Source: Plectosphaerella cucumerina
Taxonomy: Eukaryota; Ascomycota; Sordariomycetes; Glomerellales; Plectosphaerellaceae
Direction: 5' to 3'
Assembly (NCBI GenBank): GCA_020746995.1
Contig: JAGPXD010000002.1
Coordinates: 7,254,001 to 7,318,000, forward strand
Length of the DNA stretch: 64,000 nt
In this document: positions 18,304-26,548 of the stretch, piece after piece
Position numbering within the stretch: position 1 is the first letter of the stretch
How the letters are laid out: the number at the start of each line of letters is the position of its first letter
Notes under the pieces: generated by a model
Database searches by the model: none
What the model was told of the DNA's origin: nothing
What the model saw: the letters and a program-made list of their open reading frames with translations, nothing else
Made by a program: the position numbers and the translations under genes

Positions 18304-20401
18304 TCAAATCTTCGTAATCTCCACCCTCGCGCGGTCGAATATCCGGTTCGCCACCAGGCCGTCGTCGTCGCTGCCGGCTTGAGCCGGGGGCGCATGCAGC
18401 GTCATGCGCGCATATGTGCCTGCGGCCTTGCGCTTGGACAGGAAGCCGGGGTTGATGAAGAGGACGCTCTCAATGACCTGGGGATGTCAGCATCTCACAA
18501 AGTCGGGGTGGAAGGGAGAATTCCTACCTTGGCAAACGGCGGCAGAAAACTGGGCACAATCACGATGTCCGGACGCAGGTTGACAATCTCGCCAAGCTTG
18601 AGGTAACTAACATCAAGCATGGCGCCGGGTGGCACCCCGTCCTCAGTACCCGTGCGCGGCAGGCGGGCGCGGTCGGTGGGCGGGAAGAGGGGGAAGTAGT
18701 GGCGCTGCTCGAGGACGTGCCTGCACAGGCGGGAGAGGAGGACTGTGTCGGAGGGACGGCCGACGACGAGCTCCTCGCCGCGCAGTTCGCCGAGAACGTC
18801 CTGGGAGGAGATACCGAGGACGGCGTCGTTCAGGGAGAGTGTCATGGGGTTGGAGAGGAGGCGGGCGCAGCGGGGGAGGCCGAGGTCCTTGCGGGAGAGG
18901 GCGTCCTGGGGCCAGGCGACGTGCTTGTCGACGACGTCGCGGACCGAGGGGACGAGGAGGATAGTCATTGAGGGGTTGGCGGCGGCGAGGCGGTTGAGAG
19001 GGTCGGAGACGAGGTATTTGAAGACGGTGGTCATGGTGGCTGTGTCAGGGTCGATGGGGAGGTCGTCGGGGAGGTCAAAGTCACCAGAGGCGATGAGGGG
19101 GTGCTCTGCGTCGATGAAGGGCCCTGCGAGGACGAGGGCGTCGGCGTGGACCTCTGCGGCGCGGGCGCAGAGAGCGTGCAAAGGCTCGAATTCGAGGTTG
19201 TCGTCGGCCGTATAGGGGCCGGCGGCGAACAGGACGTCGAGGGGGGCAGGGTCGGCGTCCGAGTCCATGGCGTCCGGGTCGCCTCGCATGCGCTGGCGGT
19301 GGGCGGCGATAGCCGAGGGTGCCGAAGCGGCGTTGGGCAGCAGGGGAATCTCGTAGACGTGGTCGACGGCGAAGGAGTCGCCCGAGGTGTTGATGCCGCG
19401 GAGGGCGACGACCTGGCCTGGGAAGAGGCTGGCACCAACGCGGGAGACATCAAGGGCGACGCGGTTACCACCTCCTGCCCGGCGCGATGTCTCGAGAACG
19501 AGAGAGGGGGCGTTAAGGCGGCCCTCTGGCGAGTCGGAGGCGATGCGACCGACAGCAACGACGGGGGTGGTACTCTGGCGCGCGGCACTGCCAAACTCGG
19601 CGGCGTCGAGGCCGTGGTAGTCCTGTACCCAGCCGGCGACGTCGTCTATCCGGTCGTCGAGGATCTCGGAGGCCTCGGACAGCTTCATGGCGAGGGGCTT
19701 GTAGGCAAGCTTCTTCTGGTCGGATGCAGCCGTCAATTTGATGCGCGACTCTGGCCAGGGGCAGATGGGCGCTTCGGCCGCAGGCAGGTGCTCGTTGAGG
19801 ATCTCGAGGATGTCGCCGGGGTTGGTTCGGTCGCTGAATGAAGAGGGTCTAAGGGACAAGTCAGGAAGCCGCACATCGAAACGAAGGCAAGACGGGGGAC
19901 TCACGGTGCCATAGCGTTGAGCTGGTCTTCCAGACGCAGCGGGCTCTTGTAGTCTGGCGAGCTGCTGGCCACCTCGGCACGGACCCTGGACATGGACGGC
20001 GTCTCCAGGGCCCTCTTGCGCGCGCTCGCCGCCTTGCTCAGCTTGCCTGTGCCTGGCGTGTTCGGTACGATACCATCAATCATGCTGAAGACGTCCGCGC
20101 CGCCCGCTCTTGCTGCGGCCCTCGGCGTGGCGCCCACCCGCCTTTCCGTCTTGATGTGCGGCTGCTGGCGGGCGCTCTTTTCGAGAGCGTCCTGTATGTC
20201 CTGCTTGAGGTCGCGGACGGCGGCGAGCGTCACATTGGAGCTGTCCGTATCGCGCTTGATGCAGAGGGATTCCCATTTGTAAAAGAGGTCTTCGGCTGAG
20301 AGCTCGTGGATGCGGATGATGGACTGCAGCTCGGCGAGTACGTCGGGCTCCAGGGGCTTTGTGCCCTGGCCGAACTGTTCCTGCAGCTCGGCGGCTGCCA
20401 T
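18304..20401 (-). CDS. POL12: DNA polymerase alpha subunit B (Pol12)
   Basis: The regulatory B subunit of DNA polymerase alpha-primase, essential for initiating replication. Exons are 19905-20401, 18528-19848 and 18304-18477; introns are 19849-19904 (56 nt) and 18478-18527 (50 nt). The model gives 663 aa with all phases consistent. The N-terminal helical domain (MAAAELQEQFG...) binds partners in other fungi. It is followed by a Ser/Thr linker with likely CDK-type SP/TP sites (ETPSMS, SSSPDYKSPLR). Then come an OB fold and the inactivated calcineurin-like phosphoesterase domain (ALVLAGPFIDAEHPL, MTILLVPSVRDVV). The last exon supplies the conserved INPGFLSKRKAAGTYARM segment. The ATG at 20401 has a strong ACCATGGC context; an upstream frame extension is unlike the family. 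Confidence 0.92.
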
Positions 20402-20901
20402 GGTGTCTGGTCGGCGTGTATGTGTTCGTTGGAGTCGAGTCGGGGAGGATTTGTTGGACGTGGTGTTGCGGGTGGGCAGGCGAAACGTGGTTGTCGTGAT
20501 GTTGGTGGTGGTTGCTGTGCTGGAGGGAAACGCGCCGACGCGTCTCCAATTGAATTCAGCGCGTAAAGTGCAGGCGCTGCTCCAACCCCGCCATGGTGGG
20601 GCGGGTCGCTGCATTTCACCGAGCTCTTCCTCGGTGAGACGGTGAGACCACTCACCCCGTTTTTACCCCTGAATGCATCACCAAAGATGACGGACGGGAA
20701 GCTGGTTCAACAGTCCCCCCAGATTGTCTATTGCAACAAGTCATCTCCTGGAACAGACCATCATCACATGTTCATCTTGACTGAGGTTTCAAGGGGAAAA
20801 TGTCAGAACTATCATCTCCTCTGCTATTTCTACACGAATCCAAGCGTTAAATATGAAGACGTGTTTCTCATTTCTCGCGCAACAGACCCGATTTATCCAG
20901 T

Positions 20902-20943
20902 CATTCCCCTCAAGTCATTCCCCTCAAGTCATTCCCCTCAACT
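20902..20943. repeat. 14-nt tandem repeat, 3 copies
   Basis: Three head-to-tail copies of CATTCCCCTCAAGT (last copy ends AACT), in otherwise unique sequence upstream of POL12. Confidence 0.9.
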
Positions 20944-21195
20944 GTTGCCTAGCCAAATCGCCAGATCGCCCAAGATGGTCTGTCAAGCGGGTGACAACAA
21001 AAGTGAGACGCTAATAGTGAGCTCCCCCAGTCAAAGTGTATCACTTTTTTTGTCACCCACCTGTCTGTTACTCCCTGTTGTCCTGCGGGTCCTCCTCGTC
21101 CTGCTTAGTGGGGGTTGAGTGCCTGGGCCTGATTGTCCCTACATTGCCAGGGGAGATCTCCTGGAGTGGGCCGGCCGAATGACGGCGAATTTCGC

Positions 21196-21266
21196 GGCTG
21201 GGTTGACGGGTGTGACCGCGGCTGGGCTGACGGGTATGGCCGCGGCTGGGCTGCTGTGGGGTCAGA
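21196..21266. repeat. 24-nt tandem repeat, about 2.9 copies
   Basis: Unit starts GCGGCTGGG(T/C)TGACGGGT. Two full copies are followed by a partial one. On the minus strand the unit would encode an 8-residue repeat (QPSRGHTR) within an open frame that has no ATG, so coding use is doubtful. Confidence 0.8.
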
Positions 21267-21690
21267 GATTCGGCTCCGGGCACCGACCTCTGGGGGGCAG
21301 TGGGCCTGCGAGTGCACTCCTCTGAACGTTGCTGGAGACTGGGCCCTGTGCCGGGGCTGGCTGACCCTGCTGGCGAAGAGGGTCGTCTGCAGGGACGTAC
21401 CAGGACCGCTCGAGATGCACTCATGAGGAAGGAGAGGGCGCTTCGGGGCCTGGCCTTGCACGGTGCTCGGCTTGGTTGCCTTCGTGGTGCCCGTCGAAGC
21501 CAGACTGTGAATATTGCCCGGCGAGGCCAGACCTCAGATACTGCCCTGGTTTGACTTGAGTCCCACCGCTCCGGGCCTCCGGCAGTGCCAGTCTGGCTGT
21601 TGCTCGACGAGGGCTGGGGCCTCTTGCCCAGAGTCAAGTTCTGGAACACGGAATTGATCGAAGTAGATTCAGTGCTGGGTTCCTAGAGTT

Positions 21691-22968
21691 CTAGACCGAT
21701 TGCACCTTGGTAGTCTCCGTCGTCTCCTCGCTCTCCAGGGCCCTTGCCTTGATCCGCCTCTCGGCCACTTCGTCGGCCTCGTCCGCCCCCACAAAGTCCG
21801 CTTCCGGGAAAGCCCTCATAGCCCACTTCGTAAAGCAAGGTCCGGCTCCTTCGTTGTCCTCCTCCTCTTCGTCGTCTGAGTCGGTGTCCGAATCGTCGTC
21901 GCCCCTCTTCCAGGGTTCAATGTAGTCGAGCCACTCCCGAGGGAACCAGCCTCAGAACCTGCTGAAACCCTGGATACCGAAGCGCCATCGTGGATGCAAG
22001 GGTCTGGGCAGCTCCATGCTAAGACTCAGAGGTCTCTTAGTGTAGCGCAAGATTCTGGAGTCGTTGAAGTCCGTGATGACCACCCGCCGTTTGAGGTCCC
22101 CTTGTTTGCCAAGGACCAGGATGTTGCTCGGGTCGGCATCTTGGTGGTACACGCCAATCTTCTCCAGGGCGACAAGCCCATGAAGCATCCGACCGAAGAT
22201 CTGTAGGCGTTCCTCCATACCTCCAGCCACCTGCTCAATCGGTTTGAGGAAGTCGGAGGATCGGCGACGGCTCTGAACGGTGCACAATTGAGTGAGGGGG
22301 GTGCCCTCGATGTATTCGACAAGAACAACGCGGACGTGACGAAGTCGGGATTCATGATCCTGGTGTGTGATTGAGAAAGTCCCGAAGAAGTTTGGCGTCA
22401 TGTCGTCAATGACAGGATGGTCTCGGCGATGCCCCTGTATCTCGATGTATGCGCCGGCTTCGTGTGCATACATCTTGTCGGCCCAGGAGACAATGTCCAG
22501 GTGCTGTCCTGCAAGCGGAGAGATGGTGGGATAGTACAGCGGGTCGAAGATCTTCGCAATAACCTTTTTCGGGAACTCGTTGTAGCCCATGGCTTTCCAG
22601 TACTCGGACGGAGAGGCTTGGACCTCGCAGAGGAAGACTTGGGATCCCTTTTCTGTGCCCGTTGCCAGGCCTTTGATGATGCGCAGACTGGCTTCATGCT
22701 CTTGGGCGCTGCTGCCAAAGTAGGCCTGGGCAAAGGGGGGGATGAAGCTGTCAGTGTCCCTGTCCCGTGGCATCTTTGAGAAGACGAAGTCATCAGGAGT
22801 CGACTGGGCAATGATCTGCGGGTCCTGGTATGTCGGATCGCGGTTGAAGGGTGGCTTGTACCATCCATCTCCGAATGGCTGGGGAGGTGTGTGCGAGCGT
22901 AGCTGGATAATCGCACTCGGAGGGTAGAGGCTTTCAAAGCCCAGATGGCTCGAAGAAGAAGAAGCCAT
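21691..22968 (-). pseudogene. Kinase-like paralogue interrupted by an in-frame TGA
   Basis: Paralogue of the kinase-like gene at 5189. The ATG at 22968 opens 338 codons to a TGA at 21952-21954. The same frame then continues for 86 more codons to a TAG at 21691-21693. The region around the TGA aligns without gaps to the paralogue (LHPRWRF...SRF*GWFPREWL against LHPTARF...SFAGWYPAEWL), the stop replacing an Ala. The downstream part holds an acidic DSDTDSDDEEEE tract. Catalytic motifs are further eroded than in the paralogue: HQDADPSN (H275, D277, with Asp in place of the loop Lys) and DFN (300-302) for DFG; the strand lysine in KKVIAKIFDP remains. Options are a recent nonsense allele, a truncated but functional protein, stop readthrough or a sequence error. 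No intron with consistent phase removes the stop. Confidence 0.68.
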
Positions 22969-23383
22969 GTCGCAGTAGTGTGTATTGAGGTATGTGTCCG
23001 TGTTTGCAAGTTCAATGCAGCCTGAGTGGTGGGAAGTTCATGAGGGAGGAAAAGAGAAATGGGAGGGTTTGCGAAAGCGCCGTGATGAACAAACGGGTGC
23101 CTGGGCAGGTGGCGGGCGGTTTGCAGTCAGTTTGGTCACCCGGCCTCCTTCCTCGAAATTTTGTCCTTTGTGGCTGGTGGCTTCCCAAAACCAAGTCGCC
23201 CGTACAATATGGAAGAGTCGAGCAGGTCTCGCGACCATCTTTCAAAATAGCAGGTGCAAGACATCAAATTCGATATAAAAGTGGAATTAATAAAGTCTAT
23301 GACAGCTAATGCGATCCATTTCAAAGCATGCAATTCCCCCTTAGAAACAAGCAGCTCTATTCACCAAGCGCCATCCTTACTGT
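22969..23383. other. Intergenic, about 415 bp
   Basis: Promoter side of the interrupted kinase-like gene and 3' flank of the small secreted protein gene. Nothing else recognised. Confidence 0.45.
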
Positions 23384-23874
23384 CTAAGAAGGCTGAATCC
23401 AGGGACGGCACTTGTTGGCCGCGCAGAATCCGTTGCAGCAAGGCCCAACGAACTGGCCACCAGAGTAGCAGTCGCCGTAGGTAGGCACGCACATGCCCTC
23501 GCAGCTGACGGCGGTGATGGGCTGCGGGGGGCCAACAATGACCTGCTGCAGGCCGGAGGGGGTGATGCCGCTGACGAGGGCCTTTTGGCCGTCGGTGTAG
23601 AAGGTGCACTGGGCGATGGCGTTGTAATCGGGGGCGTCGATGATGTTGACCGAGATGGCGTTGTCTGAGGGGGGTCAGTGGGAAGGAGTGAGGGAGAGAT
23701 GGTAGAGGACGTACTGGTGCTGAACTTTTGGCCGTTGGCGGGGATGGCGAGTTGGTAGGAGGCTGGGCCGCCGTGGAAGGTGAGGTGGACGGTCTGGACG
23801 TTGTCGCGGGATTCGAGGGGGTGGGCGAGGGTGGTGGCGGTAAGGCCGAGGGCGAGGAGGATGGTGGACAGCAT
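23384..23874 (-). CDS. Small secreted cysteine-rich protein with knottin-like spacing
   Basis: Exons 23715-23874 and 23384-23664; the 50-nt intron (23665-23714, GTACGT...CCTCAG) is in phase 1, giving 146 aa. The N-terminus is a classic signal peptide (MLSTILLALGLTATTLA, cleavage near residue 17) followed by a dibasic-like ESRD stretch. The first half of the mature chain looks like a small beta-rich domain. The C-terminal 35 residues hold seven of the eight mature-chain cysteines, in the order C-x3-C-x6-C-x9-CC-x3-C-x4-C; the last six match the inhibitor cystine-knot (knottin) spacing. Size, secretion and cysteines fit an apoplastic effector or antimicrobial protein, but no named family is recognised and no activity should be assumed. 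A TATA-like box lies about 140 bp upstream. Confidence 0.78.
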
Positions 23875-24847
23875 GTTGGATGGAATGATGTGGGGGGATG
23901 AGGTCGATGATTGAGGTGGCAGAAGACTTAGACGATGGTTGCTTGATATGTGAAGCTGAGATGAGTGATGCTGGATGGTCTGGAGTTCGTCGAGGCCGTC
24001 CATCACTCTGATCTTATACCACAAACCGCAGAGCTATTTCCATCCTCAAAATGCATGTCGAATCTTTCCTCGATACCCTCCTCCATGCTGACGTTGGATG
24101 CCTCAACCCGTGCCTCCATCGTGGTCGCACTCGCGATGCCCGGCCTGGCGTGGGCGGCAGACGACGTTGCATCACCCCAGACCCGATACGAAGGCACGTG
24201 GGCCACGAGGACCTATTTCCGTCCCGTCATCCTTTGAATGGGGGATTCAGTTGGCGGCAGGCGTTCGGACGCTTGCGGCAAGGGCTGCCGATGGCGTTGT
24301 GGCGGCGCCGTAGCTCATGTCGTGTTGCGACGGGCTAAGAAGCTTGGGGAATAGGCGGATGAATTGCTGACCCGGGCAGAAGACAAAGGTTGTCGCGTTT
24401 CGTGGATGAGCTGTCCCAGACGCGGCGATGCGGCGTTGCCGGAAGATTGACGACGGATTCAGGTGGTCGAATTGAAAGTTGAGGTTGGAATGTGCCCATC
24501 CGGATATTCGGGCTGGCGGAGACCTCGGAACTCGCGCCTCGCGCCTGCCTCGCGCTGTACGGTAGGTAGCTCCCCGCTGAATCGGCCATGACATCAGGTC
24601 CCACAGCCCTGGAGCGAGCGCAATATTTGCGTCATCGACGCCGTAGCTCCCGTCCTCTACGCCAACAGCTCATCCGGACAGCTTCTTCCTCCTCCTCTCC
24701 TGCTCTTCTTCCTAATCAATCTTTCCTTCAATTCCCTCATCAGCTCGACCTCTTCATCAGCTCGACCTATCCATCAGCTCGACCTATCCATCAGCTCGAC
24801 CTCTCCATTAGCTCAACCTTCATCTCAAACAGCCAAACCCTCCCAAA
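23875..24847. other. Divergent intergenic region, about 970 bp
   Basis: Between the small secreted protein gene (-) and the two-helix membrane protein gene (+). It contains a 17-nt tandem repeat immediately before the right-hand start codon; no other gene is supported. Confidence 0.5.
24738..24820. repeat. 17-nt tandem repeat, 5 copies, in a 5' leader
   Basis: Units begin at 24738, 24755, 24772, 24789 and 24806: CATCAGCTCGACCTMTY four times and a diverged CATTAGCTCAACC copy. The array ends 28 bp before the ATG at 24848, so it very likely lies in the 5' UTR. Confidence 0.92.
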
Positions 24848-25399
24848 ATGTCCCGCGACGCCCTGGCCGCCTTCCGCCGCTCGCCACAGAGTGCCGAGCT
24901 CGCCGAACTGGCCGAGAAGCACCTCGAGCACGACCTCACAGCATCCGACCGCGACGCCCTCAGCAGCGCGGCCAAGAAAGTCGGCACCTTCGCCACCGTT
25001 GGATCCCTCGTCGGTCTCGGCCTCGGCGTCTTCCTCGCAGCCCGCCTGCGTCGTGGCCGCACGGAAATGTTCAACGCCTTCCGCGCCGCCGACAAGCCGA
25101 CGCACGTGCAGTTCGCCGATGGCCGCACCTCACCCATCCCTGACATCACGCCCCTCATTAAGCCTTCGACTGCCGGTGATATCGCAACGTATGGTCTGCT
25201 TGGACTTGGAGGGCTGTTCCTCGGCGGAGAGACGGGATTCCTGACTGGCTCGTGGTCGGCGACGCGATCCATCAACCGCGACCCTGAGGTGAGAAGGCGC
25301 ATTGAGACGGCATTCCGCAGGTTCAGGGCGGACTATCTGCGCAAGGAGGCGGATCGGCTGGACGGGGGAAAGAGCATCACCGACATGATCAGCTTTTGA
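24848..25399 (+). CDS. Two-helix membrane protein, 183 aa, unknown function
   Basis: Intronless ORF with a good AAAATGTCC start. An N-terminal helical soluble part (1-40) is followed by a Gly-rich membrane helix (about 45-67, VGTFATVGSLVGLGLGVFLA), a conserved-looking loop (FADGRTSPIPDITPL) and a second Gly-rich helix (about 118-140, YGLLGLGGLFLGGETGFLTG). The C-terminal tail is basic and helical (RRRIETAFRRFRADYL). The layout resembles small inner-membrane or organellar proteins of fungi, with no signal peptide. No family recognised; location is a guess. Confidence 0.72.
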   Translation: MSRDALAAFRRSPQSAELAELAEKHLEHDLTASDRDALSSAAKKVGTFATVGSLVGLGLGVFLAARLRRGRTEMFNAFRAADKPTHVQFADGRTSPIPDITPLIKPSTAGDIATYGLLGLGGLFLGGETGFLTGSWSATRSINRDPEVRRRIETAFRRFRADYLRKEADRLDGGKSITDMISF

Positions 25400-25493
25400 G
25401 GTGGGAGGTGTTATTGAATGGGTGTATGATTATGAGGGATGAAAAAGCCTAACACGGAATAATTGACGCTTCAAGTTCTGCTTTGTAAGATGC

Positions 25494-26132
25494 TCACAGA
25501 GCGGCAATGGCTGCGAAGCCGGCCGCGAACAGGATGCCGGACCCTCCCCGAAGAGCATCAGCGCCACCAGTGGACGAGGGATCGGCCGAGGTCGAGACAG
25601 ACGCAGACGCATCAGTCGGCGCGCTGGGGGTGGGTTCAGGCGCGACGACGAGCTCGGTCCTGGATGTCGAATCCGTGGCAGCGGCCGTCGACTGCGTGAT
25701 ACCAGCATCGGTTCCCGTCTCAGACGCAGCTTCTGTCGTGGACGTTCCCTGATCCCCATCCTCCTCAGGCGGCCCCGTCGGGCGCGGGCTCGACGTGCCT
25801 CCCCTCTCCGTGTCCGTGGGCGTCGGCGAGCTGGTGACGGGCGGCGGCGCGGCGGGGTCGGTGGCCAGAAACTCGACGGCCACAGCCTCGGTGCCCGTGT
25901 ACAGGGGGCATCCGGGCCTGTCCGTCTTCGGGGGCGCGCGGCCGCCGCCGCAGTCGATGAAGGAACAGATCTCGAGGGAATCAGGGTCGTACCACATGAC
26001 TGTTTGGAAGGGAGCGGAGCCGCCGAGGACGGAGGTGGTGGTGGTGAAGCTGGTGCAGCCGGCGAGATCGGTCTTTGCGATGGCCGTGGCGGCGAGCGCG
26101 AGGAGGAGCGGTGCGATGCGGTGAGCAGACAT
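25494..26132 (-). CDS. GPI-anchored Ser/Thr-rich secreted protein
   Basis: Intronless 212-aa protein. The start at 26132 (MSAHRIAPLLLALAATAIA) gives a clean signal peptide; an in-frame codon upstream would bury it. The mature N-terminal domain (about 20-90) has four Cys in the order C...CxxxxC...C, including the fungal motif ICSFIDCGGGRAPPKT. A long Thr/Ser/Pro/Glu-rich, probably O-glycosylated stalk follows, and a hydrophobic C-terminal tail (ILFAAGFAAIAAL) after small residues typical of a GPI-attachment signal. The Cys domain recurs in fungal cell-surface proteins, some labelled with siderophore-related names without evidence I can confirm. Likely located in plasma membrane or cell wall. 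Convergent with the preceding gene, 94 bp between stops. Confidence 0.75.
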   Translation of the reverse strand: MSAHRIAPLLLALAATAIAKTDLAGCTSFTTTTSVLGGSAPFQTVMWYDPDSLEICSFIDCGGGRAPPKTDRPGCPLYTGTEAVAVEFLATDPAAPPPVTSSPTPTDTERGGTSSPRPTGPPEEDGDQGTSTTEAASETGTDAGITQSTAAATDSTSRTELVVAPEPTPSAPTDASASVSTSADPSSTGGADALRGGSGILFAAGFAAIAAL

Positions 26133-26548
26133 GGTGGTGGACGTGGCGGATGAGGTTGGAGGAAGAGGAGGTTTGGAGAAAAAGATTTCCAAGGGAGAGG
26201 ATTTGCAAGCTGAAAGAAGGAAGCAGGGAGGGCGTCAGTGCATCTAACCGTTGGTCAGCCTTGCTTATCGACAGCGGATTTCCATTCGATGATGGGACCT
26301 GGAATCTGAGGTGACGACTTCAGGGGCTGCTAGGCTCGCGCACGCACTGCCGAGCCGGAGCCGTGCCGCGGAGGCCCTGAAGCGAGATGAACACCTGCGG
26401 CTCAGCTCAGGTCAACGGCCCCCAGGGAGCAAACAGGGGACACCAACGGCGGTGATGGTGGGTCATGTGTTGCCAGCCAAGCTTACTAATACTTCGAACA
26501 TGAAGGTGTTGAAGTTCCTCGTCTGCCATTCTCCCTCTTCAGCCTCCC
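26133..26548. other. Intergenic, about 416 bp
   Basis: Promoter side of the GPI-protein gene and 3' flank of the flavin monooxygenase. Nothing else seen. Confidence 0.45.

Larger units (their letters stand above)
20402..21690. other. Intergenic, 1.3 kb, with two short tandem repeats
   Basis: POL12 promoter side and, further right, the 3' flank of the interrupted kinase-like gene. It contains a 14-nt x3 repeat (20902-20943) and a 24-nt repeat (about 21196-21266). The long minus-strand frame 21068-21649 lacks an ATG at its 5' end and is not called as a gene. Confidence 0.5.

Noticed and set aside
21068..21649. Minus-strand 193-codon frame with an 8-residue QPSRGHTR repeat
   Set aside because: Its 5' codon is GTG, not ATG; composition is low-complexity and driven by a 24-nt tandem repeat; no splice-linked upstream exon was found.
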